Assembly (NCBI GenBank): GCA_035699085.1
Contig: DASSBG010000019.1
Coordinates: forward strand, 1 to 64,000
DNA length: 64,000 nucleotides
Direction of reading: 5' to 3'
From: DASSBG01 sp035699085
GTDB lineage: Bacteria > Pseudomonadota > Gammaproteobacteria > Xanthomonadales > Rhodanobacteraceae
In this document: piece after piece, positions 1 through 7,624 of the stretch
How the letters are laid out: every line of letters starts with the position of its first letter
Position numbering within the stretch: the first letter of the stretch is position 1
Position numbers and translations under genes: made by a program
The notes under the pieces: generated by a model
The model's input: the letters and a program-made list of their open reading frames with translations, nothing else
Databases searched by the model: none
What the model was told of the DNA's origin: nothing

Positions 1-1
1 C

Positions 2-946
2 ATCGACAACGGCGTGGTCACCGACTTCGTCAGCCTCGGCGCCGTGCCGGTGGCCCGGATCACGGGCGGCGCAGCCACCTACATCCTGCCCGACTACCAG
101 AACACGCCGCTGTTCGAACTCGACAGCGCCGGCAACATCACGCGCAGCCCCGACTTTCTCAGCTATGGTCGCCCCGTGGACGCCGAGGGCCAGGGTGAGA
201 TCCCGAGCTACACTGGCGCCGCTGGCGACCCCGCCACGGGCTTTCTCTACCTCGGCGCGCGCTACATGCGCTTCTCGCGCTTTCTCAGCGTCGACCCGGC
301 CCCGCTTGACCCCACCAGCCCGAGCGGGCTCAACCGGTATGCTTACGCCAACGACAACCCCGCGCGCTACACCGATCCGTATGGACGGCAGAGCGTGGAG
401 GACATCCACAAGCTCGATGGCTGCCCGTCATGCGTGCTCGTCAAAATGGACACGGGGTGGGAAGCCGTGCCCCGTGGCGTCGCAAGCGATGTCATATTGG
501 CGCACGCCAGTGGGGCGAGTCTTGCGAAATATCAGAATGGACCAAGCGCTAAAGAAGCCGCGCATGTTGCCGACATCATATCGGTCAGTGCAACTGCAGT
601 AGCAATCGCCACAGCCGTTGATGTGCCGCCGGTCGCAGTTGTGGCTGGCGCAGTGGACGAAGCGGCGGCTGTGACCGGCTTTCTCCTTGAGCCGACCATG
701 GAGCGTTTCATCAACATTGAAACGCTTGGTGGGCTGTCGCTGCTAAAAGCAACAGCAAAGGGGAGCATCAAGGCAACAGAATCGGTCAGAAAGCTGCAGC
801 AGGCCACCCAAGCCACGACCGTCATTGGGGCGGCTGTGCCGGAATCCGAAAAAGAAAGCAAGGATCTGATGTGGACGCCGCCGACAGTCCGACATTCTGA
901 ACATAAGCGCTGGCCGCCTTCGGCCTACAGGAGGTATTCGCGGTAA
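2..946 (+). CDS. RHS repeat protein, C-terminal end with variable toxin tip (5' partial)
   Basis: The frame is open from the left edge, so this is the end of a longer gene. The first ~125 residues carry the RHS-associated core: a YLGARYM-RFSRFLSVDPAPLDP stretch, then NRYAYANDNP and YTDPYG (nt ~374-385), after which RHS proteins switch to a variable toxic tip. The tip here is ~187 residues, has no family I recognise, and holds a long hydrophobic Ala/Val-rich stretch (nt ~565-700) that could insert in a membrane. The RHS core forms a shell that encloses the tip until delivery, often by type VI secretion; that is family knowledge. Its stop (TAA 944-946) shares one base with the next start, suggesting a toxin-immunity pair. 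The tip DNA is visibly less GC-rich than its surroundings, consistent with transfer. The toxic activity is unknown. Confidence 0.85.
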   Translation: MDNGVVTDFVSLGAVPVARITGGAATYILPDYQNTPLFELDSAGNITRSPDFLSYGRPVDAEGQGEIPSYTGAAGDPATGFLYLGARYMRFSRFLSVDPAPLDPTSPSGLNRYAYANDNPARYTDPYGRQSVEDIHKLDGCPSCVLVKMDTGWEAVPRGVASDVILAHASGASLAKYQNGPSAKEAAHVADIISVSATAVAIATAVDVPPVAVVAGAVDEAAAVTGFLLEPTMERFINIETLGGLSLLKATAKGSIKATESVRKLQQATQATTVIGAAVPESEKESKDLMWTPPTVRHSEHKRWPPSAYRRYSR

Positions 947-1275
947 TGGATCGACTGGTATCCACAATTTGGCTTTGTACGAGCAGCTTTGGTGGGCTTC
1001 TTGCGATACCTGCCGTGCCACCTTATGCATGGGGTGTGGTGATACCAATTGCTTTCTCTTCCGTGGCGTATCGTGACCTAACGAACGCCACGAGCCGAAA
1101 AATCTTCCTCTTTACGGCTGCGGCCGTTCTGCTGATTGGCGTCGCTATTGGCCAATTATGCTTCACAGCCAACGCACTTTCCTCCACAGGAATGGTCTTG
1201 GCGCTATTAACATTTGGTGGTTCGCTTGTAAGTATCTGGAGAATATGGGTGCTCGAGAAAGGAACTTCCAGATGA
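946..1275 (+). CDS. Small multi-pass membrane protein, candidate immunity protein of the RHS tip
   Basis: 109 residues with about four hydrophobic segments (roughly residues 5-22, 25-42, 54-75 and 80-103) and short polar loops. I recognise no family. The ATG overlaps the RHS stop codon by one base and follows an ideal ribosome site, AGGAGGT at 929-935, so it is translated tightly coupled to the RHS gene. A small gene in exactly this position is normally the immunity gene of the toxin tip. If so, a membrane protein suggests that the toxin acts at or in the inner membrane; this is inference. An alternative is an unrelated integral membrane protein caught in the RHS locus. Its stop TGA overlaps the start of the next reading frame as ATGA. 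Confidence 0.7.
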   Translation: MDRLVSTIWLCTSSFGGLLAIPAVPPYAWGVVIPIAFSSVAYRDLTNATSRKIFLFTAAAVLLIGVAIGQLCFTANALSSTGMVLALLTFGGSLVSIWRIWVLEKGTSR

Positions 1276-1450
1276 AAAGTTTTTGGCTGCCATTGGCCGG
1301 TGGATTCACTTTTGAAGTGCGGCTCCGCTCGCTGTCTATGAATTATCGCAGCCAGGCAACGTCTATACGATCGAATTTGAAGATGGTGCATCCATCGATG
1401 TCCACGAATCGGACCTCGAACCGTTTGGCAGCAACCCAGAGACTCTCTGA
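1272..1450 (+). pseudogene. Small gene broken by a frameshift
   Basis: An ATG at 1272 overlaps the stop of the upstream membrane protein as ATGA and opens a frame beginning MKSFWLPLAGGFTFE. Near nt 1316-1330 the protein-like signal moves to another frame, which reads AVYELSQPGNVYTIEFEDG and ends HESDLEPFGSNPETL with TGA at 1448-1450. Neither frame alone gives a sensible protein; joined they give about 58 residues, acidic at the end. The product is not recognised. It may be a second small immunity or accessory gene of the RHS locus. The break may be real decay or a base error. Confidence 0.5.
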
Positions 1451-1773
1451 TCAATCCCAGGTAGCCGTTACCAGCCTGGCTGCCCATGGGCGTCAGGTGG
1501 TGTCGAGCTGCGCGAAGATCTGCGGGAACTTGAGGGCGGTCAGGTGCGGTCATCGACTTGCCCGGCGGAATCCTCCTGCCGCGTGAGGTCGAAGTAACGA
1601 CTGGCGCCCGGCGACGTCGCGCGCGCGCCGGGTCGTCCCCGGGCTGCTCGCAGTTTCCGCCGCAGCTTGCGACCAGGCACGACCCGATCCAGACACCATC
1701 CGCGGAAAAGGGGACGGAGGCATTTGTTTTGAGGCGTTTGTCTTGCTGACCGACGAGACGCTCGCCATCGACG
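1451..1773. other. Gap without a supported gene
   Basis: No convincing gene in either strand. Open frames exist because of high GC, but they are rich in Arg and Pro and show no family features. The stretch joins the broken small gene to the orphan RHS fragment and is probably recombination debris of the RHS locus. Confidence 0.5.
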
Positions 1774-1920
1774 GGCGACCTCACGTATGGCAACGGCGTC
1801 ACCCTGAGCCGCACCCCGAACAGCCGCGACCTGATCGACACGACCCGCTACAGCGTCGACGGGAGCGATCTCACCGATCGGGCGCTCACCTGGGACGCCA
1901 ACGACAACCTCGCGAGCTGA
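1774..1920 (+). pseudogene. Orphan RHS/YD-repeat remnant
   Basis: A frame of ~48 codons reads GDLTYGNGVTLSRTPNSRD, then YSVDGSDLTDRALTWDANDN and stops at TGA 1918-1920. YGNG and TWDANDNL are typical of YD repeats in RHS proteins. It has no start, no core and no tip, so it is a fragment of another RHS gene copy. Such orphan pieces downstream of an intact RHS gene are common where tips have been exchanged by recombination. Confidence 0.65.
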
Positions 1921-2241
1921 CGACACGCAGAACCTGTTGATTGAGTTGGCTCCCGGTGAGTCGCTTGTCTGTTCGCACGATGGCAGATTGATCAGTTATC
2001 ACGGAATGTGTTTCTTTACGAGGACTGGCATCATCAGTCGCATAAGCAACTTTTTTTCCGTTGACGCTGGGTCTCGCATGGCCCGGAACCGAGAGATGTG
2101 CCGTAAGCTGGAGAAGCGAGATTGATGTCCGCTTGCTCGACGGCCGCGTTGACGCAGGGCGGCCAGCATGAAAGGTTCCGCAGGATACTTGGCGCGTCTC
2201 CGACCGCTGGACGTGACACCATCAAGCGAATGGAGCAGACC
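1921..2241. other. Gap upstream of the dienelactone hydrolase gene
   Basis: No supported gene. A 62-codon frame from TTG 1937 to 2125 has no family features and a poor start. The stretch 1980-2060 is AT-richer than its surroundings and may carry the promoter of the gene that begins at 2242, but no clear -35/-10 pair can be named. Confidence 0.4.
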
Positions 2242-2910
2242 ATGGGCAAGTCGATCACCATCCCGACCGCAGGTACGCAGTGCATCGGCGCCTACGTCGC
2301 CGAGCCGGCAGGCGAGCCCGCCGGCGGCATTGTCGTGGTGCAGGAGATTTTCGGTGTCAATGCGCATATTCGCTCGGTTGCCGACGGCTTTGCCGCCGAG
2401 GGCTACACCGCCATCGCGCCGGCATTCTTCGATCACTTGGAGAGCGACGTCGAGCTGGCCTACGACCCCCAGGGGACTGCGCGCGGCCGCGACCTGGCCG
2501 CCGAGGTCGGGGTCGAGCGCGCGGTGACCGATGTGGCCAGCGCCGCCGAGGCCATCGCATCCGCGGGCCGCATCGGTGTGGTCGGTTATTGCTGGGGCGG
2601 CACCGTCGCGTTCGTCGCCGGAGCGCGGCTGGGCCTGCCGGCGGTGAGCTACTACGGCTCGCGCAACGTCAAGTTCCTTGGCGAACCTGCCCGCGCGCCG
2701 CTGATGTTCCACTTTGGCGAGCGCGACAAGTCCATTCCTCCTGAGGCGATCGAGCGCCATCGCCGGGAACTGCCGGAGGCGGAGATCTTCAGCTACCCGC
2801 AGGCCGGCCACGGCTTCAACTGCGAGCTGCGCGAGAGTTACGAGCCGGAGAGCTCGGCGCTCGCACTGCAGCGCACGCTGGGGTTTTTCGGCCGCCACCT
2901 GCGCGGCTGA
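2242..2910 (+). CDS. Dienelactone hydrolase family protein
   Basis: 222 residues, the usual size of a single-domain dienelactone hydrolase (alpha/beta hydrolase). The family triad is visible: nucleophile Cys117 in GYCWGG, Asp162 in GERDKSIPP and His190 in AGHGFN. The family opens cyclic enol lactones such as dienelactone to maleylacetate, but many chromosomal members have other ester or lactone substrates. There are no aromatic degradation genes nearby, so the substrate is open. The start at 2242 is chosen for GGAG at 2233-2236 and because MGKSITIPTAG matches normal N-termini; earlier in-frame starts at 2230 and 2125 only add non-conserved residues. Cytoplasmic. Confidence 0.88.
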   Translation: MGKSITIPTAGTQCIGAYVAEPAGEPAGGIVVVQEIFGVNAHIRSVADGFAAEGYTAIAPAFFDHLESDVELAYDPQGTARGRDLAAEVGVERAVTDVASAAEAIASAGRIGVVGYCWGGTVAFVAGARLGLPAVSYYGSRNVKFLGEPARAPLMFHFGERDKSIPPEAIERHRRELPEAEIFSYPQAGHGFNCELRESYEPESSALALQRTLGFFGRHLRG

Positions 2911-2924
2911 GGCACCGCGCACGC

Positions 2925-4304
2925 TCAATCGGCCGTGGCGTGGTCGATGCCGGCGGCGGCGGCGTCGACCATGGCGTCGATGTCGTTCGCGTCGATGCAG
3001 TACGGCGGCAGGAAGTACACGGTGTCGCCAAGCGGGCGCAGCAGCATGCCGTGCTCCAGCGCGTGGCGGTAGAAGCGCAGGCCGCGCCGCTCGGCGCCGG
3101 GCCAGGGCGTGCGCGTGGCCTTGTCGGCTATCAGGTCCATCGCGGCAATCAAGCCGGTCTGGCGCACGCCGCTGACGTGCGGGTGGCCACGCAGCGGTTC
3201 GATCCGTTCCGCCAGGCGCGCCGCCAGTGCCCGGTTACGCTCCAGCACCGGCTCGTCGCGGAAGATCGCCAGCGCCGCCAGTGCCGCCGCGCAGGCGATG
3301 GGGTTGCCGCTGAAGGTGTGCGAGTGGAGGAAGGCGTTGTTGGCGGCATAGTCACCGAGAAAGGCCGCGTAGACGTCTTCGGTGGTCAGCACTGCCGACA
3401 GCGCCAGCGCGCCGCCGGTGAGCCCTTTCGACAGGCAGAGGAAATCCGGCCGGACCTGAGCCTGCTCGCATGCGAACAGCGTGCCGGTGCGGCCGAAGCC
3501 GACCGCGATCTCATCGGCGATCAGGTGCACTTCGAATTCGTCGCAGACGGCACGCAGGCCGGCAAGGTACAGCGGCGAATGCATGCGCATGCCGCCGGAG
3601 CATTGCACCAGCGGCTCGACAATCACCGCGCAGGTTTGCGCTGCGTGGCGCTCCAGGATCAACCGCATGTCGCCCAGCCGCCGGCGCGCCACGTCGTCGG
3701 CGCTCTCGCCGGGTTCGGCATCCAGCCAGTCCGGTGACGGCGCCACGATCGGCTCGAGGAGCAGCGGCCCGTAGACCGCGCGGTACAGCGGCAGGTCGCT
3801 GACGCTGAGCGCGCCGAGGGTCTCGCCGTGGTAGGCGTTGGCCAGCGCGATGAAGCGCCTGCGCTCCGATTGGCCGCGGTTGTGCCAGTAGTGGAAGCTC
3901 ATCTTCAGCGCGATCTCGACTGCGCTGGCGCCGTCGCTGGCGTAGAAGACGCGGCTCAGGCCCGCTGGCGCGACACGTACCAGCTCCTCGGCCAGGCGCA
4001 GGCCCGGCTCGTGGGTGAAGCCGGCGAACATCACGTGGTTGAGCGTCGCGGCCTGCTCGCCGATGGCGGCCGCGATGCGCGGGTTGGCGTGGCCGAACAG
4101 GTTGCTCCACCAGGAGCTGATGGCGTCGAAGTAACGGCGGCCGTCGGCGTCAATCAGCCAGGCGCCTTCGCCGCGCACGATCGGCACCAGCGGCAGCGCG
4201 CCGTCATGCTCGCGCATCTGCGTGCAGGGGTGCCAGTTGTGGCTGAGGTCGCGCGCCGCCAGCGCGGCGTTGCCGACGGCGGCGGGCCGGTTGCGTTCGG
4301 TCAT
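2925..4304 (-). CDS. bioA: Adenosylmethionine-8-amino-7-oxononanoate aminotransferase
   Basis: 459 residues, class III PLP aminotransferase. It transfers the amino group of S-adenosylmethionine to 8-amino-7-oxononanoate, giving 7,8-diaminononanoate in biotin synthesis. Visible marks: WHPCTQM and SSWWSNLFGH near the N-terminus, LIADEIAVGFGRTG with the PLP-binding Asp264, the PLP lysine in LSKGLTGG (Lys293), and SHTFSGNP. The ATG at 4304 reads MTERNRP; a much longer open frame upstream overlaps gspG and is not coding. It lies back to back with gspG with 57 bp between starts. On its strand CATAAC lies four bases before the ATG and may be the -10 box. Other bio genes are not in the window. Confidence 0.95.
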   Translation of the reverse strand: MTERNRPAAVGNAALAARDLSHNWHPCTQMREHDGALPLVPIVRGEGAWLIDADGRRYFDAISSWWSNLFGHANPRIAAAIGEQAATLNHVMFAGFTHEPGLRLAEELVRVAPAGLSRVFYASDGASAVEIALKMSFHYWHNRGQSERRRFIALANAYHGETLGALSVSDLPLYRAVYGPLLLEPIVAPSPDWLDAEPGESADDVARRRLGDMRLILERHAAQTCAVIVEPLVQCSGGMRMHSPLYLAGLRAVCDEFEVHLIADEIAVGFGRTGTLFACEQAQVRPDFLCLSKGLTGGALALSAVLTTEDVYAAFLGDYAANNAFLHSHTFSGNPIACAAALAALAIFRDEPVLERNRALAARLAERIEPLRGHPHVSGVRQTGLIAAMDLIADKATRTPWPGAERRGLRFYRHALEHGMLLRPLGDTVYFLPPYCIDANDIDAMVDAAAAGIDHATAD

Positions 4305-4361
4305 GCCTGTTATGATCGCCGCTGGCGAGCGCCAGTACAAACGACGCCGTTTCCAGCGACC

Positions 4362-4874
4362 ATGCATAGCCTGCCTTCGATGCCAAATCCAGCATTCTTC
4401 ACGCGCCGGCGGCCACCGCTTGCCGGCACCGGCTGGCGCCGCGCCGGCTTCACCCTGATCGAGGTGCTGGTGGTGGTGGTCATCCTGGCGATCCTTGCCG
4501 CCGTGGTGGTGCCGCGGATCATGGATCGTCCCGGCCAGGCTCGCCAGGCGCGCGCGCAGCAGGACATCCAGTCCATCCAGACGGCGCTGAACATGTACCG
4601 GCTGGATACCTTCGCCTATCCCGACACCGAGCAAGGCCTGGAGGCGCTGGTGCAGCGGCCGGCCAACCTGCCCGACGGCGCCAACTGGAAGGGCTCGTAC
4701 CTGGACCGCATGCCGCTCGACCCTTGGCACCGTCCGTACCTGTACCTGCACCCCGGTGTGCATGGCGACGTCGACATCTACACGCTCGGTGCCGACGGCA
4801 AGCCCGGTGGCAGTGGCGAGGCTGCCGACATCGGCAACTGGGACACGCAGGCGACGCAGCCGGGCGCGCCGTAG
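4362..4874 (+). CDS. gspG: Type II secretion major pseudopilin GspG
   Basis: 170 residues. The prepilin signal ends in RRAG/FTLIEVLVVVVILAIL with Glu at position 5 of the mature protein, as needed for cleavage and methylation by the prepilin peptidase. After the helix come conserved GspG features: DIQSIQTALNMYRLD, YPDTEQGLEALV, LDPWHRPYLYLHPG and the C-terminal DIYTLGADGKPGG calcium-binding segment. GspG is the main subunit of the periplasmic pseudopilus that pushes folded proteins through the secretin. First gene of gspG-H-I-J-K. In Xanthomonas the ATPase and platform genes gspE and gspF precede gspG; here bioA does. A second in-frame ATG lies at 4380. Confidence 0.95.
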   Translation: MHSLPSMPNPAFFTRRRPPLAGTGWRRAGFTLIEVLVVVVILAILAAVVVPRIMDRPGQARQARAQQDIQSIQTALNMYRLDTFAYPDTEQGLEALVQRPANLPDGANWKGSYLDRMPLDPWHRPYLYLHPGVHGDVDIYTLGADGKPGGSGEAADIGNWDTQATQPGAP

Positions 4875-4882
4875 GCGCCGCG

Positions 4883-5392
4883 ATGAGCGCCGCGCGCGGC
4901 TTCACTCTGCTGGAGGTGCTGGTGGCGGTGGTGATCGTCGCGGTGCTGGCGGGCGCGGTCGGCGTCGGCATGGCGGGTCTTGGCGGCTCGCGGCAACTTC
5001 ACAACGAGGCCGAGCGCCTTCAGCATCACCTGGAGTACGCCTGCGAAACCGCCCAGCTTGATGGCCACGCGCTGGGCCTGCGCCTGCGCCCCGATGGCTA
5101 CCTGTTCGTGCGCCGCGACGGGGACCGCTGGCGCGCGCTGGTGGAGCAGCCGGCCATGGCCGCGCATTCGCTGCCGGCGGGCACGCAGCTGGTGGTCAGC
5201 CGCGACGGCGAGCGTTTGGCCGTTCCGGCAGCAGGCGCCAGCAGCGCGGCACCGCAACTGGTCTGCTTCAGCAGCGGCGACCTCACGCCATTCCGCGCGG
5301 AGCTGACGCGCAGCGGCGCCGGCGAACGCTTCACGCTGGTGGGTCACGCCGACGGCCGACTGACGCTGGAGTCCGCCGATGATCCGCGCTGA
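4883..5392 (+). CDS. gspH: Type II secretion minor pseudopilin GspH
   Basis: 169 residues beginning MSAARGFTLLEVLVAVVIV, a class III prepilin signal with cleavage after Gly6 and Glu at +5. The remainder has the GspH pattern with RDGDRWRALV and an Ala-rich loop. Minor pseudopilins H, I, J and K form the tip of the pseudopilus. It starts 8 bp after gspG ends and its end overlaps gspI by 14 bp. Confidence 0.9.
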   Translation: MSAARGFTLLEVLVAVVIVAVLAGAVGVGMAGLGGSRQLHNEAERLQHHLEYACETAQLDGHALGLRLRPDGYLFVRRDGDRWRALVEQPAMAAHSLPAGTQLVVSRDGERLAVPAAGASSAAPQLVCFSSGDLTPFRAELTRSGAGERFTLVGHADGRLTLESADDPR

Positions 5393-5777
5393 AGCCGGCC
5401 GGGCCGCCGGCTTCACCCTGCTGGAAGTGCTGGTCGCACTGGTGGTGCTGGCCCTGGCGCTGGTCGCGCTGACCCGCACCGCCGGCGGCGAGACGGCGCA
5501 GTTCGACGCCCTGCGCCAGCGGACGCTGGCGGGTTGGGTCGCCGCCAATGCGCTGACCGAGGCGCGCCTGCAGCCGGGCATGCCGGCACTCGGCCGGCGC
5601 GACGGCCAGCGCATGCTGGCGAATCGCAACTGGCGTTACCGCCTGACCGTCAGCAGCACGCCTGCCGCCGGCATCCGGCGCCTGCACGTGGATGTCTACG
5701 CGCCGGGCGACGACGGCCCGCGCGCCGTGCCGCTGATCGGCATGGACGGCTTCGCCGGCCAGAGGCTGCAGCCGTGA
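5379..5777 (+). CDS. gspI: Type II secretion minor pseudopilin GspI
   Basis: 132 residues, usual for GspI. The start MIRAEAGRAAGFTLLEVLVALVVLAL gives a prepilin signal with cleavage after Gly11. The family features VAANALTEARL and the NWRYRLTVSST strand are visible. It nucleates the pseudopilus tip with J and K. It overlaps gspH by 14 bp, and its stop overlaps the GTG start of gspJ as GTGA, so the genes are translationally coupled. Confidence 0.92.
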   Translation: MIRAEAGRAAGFTLLEVLVALVVLALALVALTRTAGGETAQFDALRQRTLAGWVAANALTEARLQPGMPALGRRDGQRMLANRNWRYRLTVSSTPAAGIRRLHVDVYAPGDDGPRAVPLIGMDGFAGQRLQP

Positions 5778-6400
5778 GGCGCGCCAGCCGAGGCTTCACC
5801 CTGGTCGAGCTGCTGGTGGCGGTGGCGATCTTTGCCGCGGCCTCGGTGATGGCCTGGGTCGGGCTGGCACGCATCGCCGACACCCGCGCGCGGCTGGCGG
5901 CCGAGCAGCAGGCCTTCGCCCAGGTCGAGCGCAGCGTCGCCCTGCTCGGGGCTGACCTGGGCAGTGCCGCCCGGCGGCCGATCCGCGGTGCCGACGGCGG
6001 CGAGCTGCCGGCGCTGCGTGGCGATCCGCGACAGCTCGAACTGACCCACGTCGGCGCCTTCGACGATCCGGCGCAGGCGCGCTCGGCGCTGGAGCGGGTG
6101 GCGTGGTTTCTCGACGACAAGGCGCTGACCCGCGCGCGCTACCGCGTGCTCGACCGCGCGCCAGGCACCACGCCGCTGCTGCGCACGTTGGACGACAAGG
6201 TCGACGACCTTGGCTTCCGCTACCTCGACCACCGCGGCGCCTGGCACGACCACTGGCCGCCGGCGCAAGGCGGCGACGCGGCGCCGCTGCCGCGAGCGGT
6301 CGAGTACACCATCCGCTTCGCCGGCCTGGGCGACGTCCGTCGCGTGATCGAGCTGCCGGCCAGCAGGCCCGTGGCGCCCGCAGCGGACGCGCCCTCGTGA
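5774..6400 (+). CDS. gspJ: Type II secretion minor pseudopilin GspJ
   Basis: 208 residues from a GTG that overlaps the gspI stop as GTGA. The N-terminus VRRASRGFTLVELLVAVAIFAA is a prepilin signal cut after Gly7, with Glu at +5. The middle has the GspJ pattern ERSVALLGADLGSAARRPIRG, then ALERVAWFLDD and DDLGFRYLDHRGAWHDHWPP. Part of the I-J-K tip complex. The stop again overlaps the next GTG as GTGA. Confidence 0.92.
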   Translation: MRRASRGFTLVELLVAVAIFAAASVMAWVGLARIADTRARLAAEQQAFAQVERSVALLGADLGSAARRPIRGADGGELPALRGDPRQLELTHVGAFDDPAQARSALERVAWFLDDKALTRARYRVLDRAPGTTPLLRTLDDKVDDLGFRYLDHRGAWHDHWPPAQGGDAAPLPRAVEYTIRFAGLGDVRRVIELPASRPVAPAADAPS

Positions 6401-7320
6401 GCGCGCGCCGGCAGCAGGGCGTCGCCCTGCTGGTCGCGTTGCTGGTGGTGGCACTGGCGACGGTGCTGATTGCCGCGCTGCTCGACTCCGGCCAGTTGGC
6501 GCTGGCCCGCACGCGCAACCTTCTGCGCGGCGAGCAGGCCCAGGCTTACGGACGCGGGCTGGAGGCCTATGCCGCGCAGGTGCTGGTTGACGATGCCGCC
6601 AATGGCCAGCTCGACACCAACGACGATATCTGGGCCGTGCCGCTGCCGCCGACCGATGTCACGGGCGGGACGATCAGCGCCACGATGCGCGACATGAACG
6701 GCTGCTTCAACCTGAATAACCTGGTTGATGCCGATGGCCAACGGCAAAAGGTATGGATGGATCGCTTTGGACGGCTGCTGGAGAACCTGCAGCTGTCGCC
6801 GGCCATCGCCGAAGTCGCCGCCGACTGGATTGACCGCGACCAGGATGCGAGCCAGGGCGGCGCCGAGGACCCGGTCTATCTCGGTCGCCAGCCGGCTTAC
6901 CGCAGCGCGGGCCACGGTTTTGCCGATGTCAGCGAGCTGCGCCTGCTCGACGGCGTCGACGCCCATGCCTACGCGCTGCTGGCGCCCTGGGTTTGCGCGC
7001 TGCCGACGCAAACGGCCCTAAACATCAACACCGCCGGCATCCCGCTGCTGCGCAGCCTGGCGCCGGACATCACCGAAGCGGTGGCGGCGCAGCTCCATGC
7101 CAAGGGCCACGCGCACTGGAACAGTGTCCATGCGGCGATGTCGGTACTGCAACGCGCCGGTGTCCGGGTCGATCCTGCCGACAAGGCGGGCCTCGGTGTC
7201 AGCAGCGAATACTTCGTGGCCCGCGCCCGCATCACGCTCGACGGCATCGACTACGACTACCGCAGCCTGATCCAGCGCCGCAGCGGCATTCGCGTGCTGG
7301 CGCGCCAGCGGGGCTTGTGA
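6397..7320 (+). CDS. gspK: Type II secretion minor pseudopilin GspK
   Basis: 307 residues from a GTG coupled to gspJ. The signal is SARRQQGVALLVALLVVALAT; as usual for GspK it lacks the Glu at +5. Conserved features: MRDMNGCFNLNNLV, ADWIDRDQDA, the PYR-like QPAYRSAGHGFADVSELRLL, and ALNINTAG followed by a helix-hairpin-helix-like segment. GspK caps the pseudopilus. Last gene of this block; a 304-bp spacer with heptamer repeats separates it from gspL. Confidence 0.93.
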   Translation: MSARRQQGVALLVALLVVALATVLIAALLDSGQLALARTRNLLRGEQAQAYGRGLEAYAAQVLVDDAANGQLDTNDDIWAVPLPPTDVTGGTISATMRDMNGCFNLNNLVDADGQRQKVWMDRFGRLLENLQLSPAIAEVAADWIDRDQDASQGGAEDPVYLGRQPAYRSAGHGFADVSELRLLDGVDAHAYALLAPWVCALPTQTALNINTAGIPLLRSLAPDITEAVAAQLHAKGHAHWNSVHAAMSVLQRAGVRVDPADKAGLGVSSEYFVARARITLDGIDYDYRSLIQRRSGIRVLARQRGL

Positions 7321-7624
7321 AGCCGGGACCCGGTTGTGGAATCGGGACCCGGGACCCGGGACCCGCGAGAAGCGTGGATCGGAGTGCCCCGACCGACTAC
7401 CAGCTGCGCCGCGCAGCGGTGATGGCGGTCTTCCGCTTTCCGACCGTTGTAGCTGCCTGCCGCGCAAGTGCCAGCGGATGCTCCAACGCGGCAGCGCCGC
7501 CAGTGAACCGTGATTGCCTGGCTCCGCCGCTCTTCCGTGTCCCCGGGTCCCGGGTCCCGGATCCCGGCTTCCAACCGAGCCCCGAGTCCCGGCCCCGCGT
7601 CCCCGCTCAAGCTACAATCGCCCC
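7321..7624. repeat. Intergenic spacer with inverted heptamer arrays between gspK and gspL
   Basis: Three copies of GGGACCC lie at 7344-7364 (one more at 7325-7331), and three copies of the reverse complement GGGTCCC/GGATCCC at 7545-7565. The arrays face each other over ~180 bp and decayed CCC-rich units continue to about 7605. The inner stretch has no supported gene. The end of the spacer holds TACAAT, the putative -10 box of gspL. The arrays could pair in RNA or single-stranded DNA; a role in expression of gspL-M-N is possible but not shown. Confidence 0.75.
7613..7618 (+). promoter_or_regulatory. Putative -10 box of gspL (leaderless)
   Basis: TACAAT, followed by exactly six bases and the ATG at 7625. 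This spacing would place the transcript start on the A of the start codon. No good -35 box is seen, and there is no ribosome site. Confidence 0.5.

Noticed and set aside
1540..1926. Minus-strand open frame over the RHS remnant, considered as a transposase fragment
   Set aside because: No DDE, HUH or REP-transposase motif could be seen; the plus strand explains the right part as an RHS repeat.
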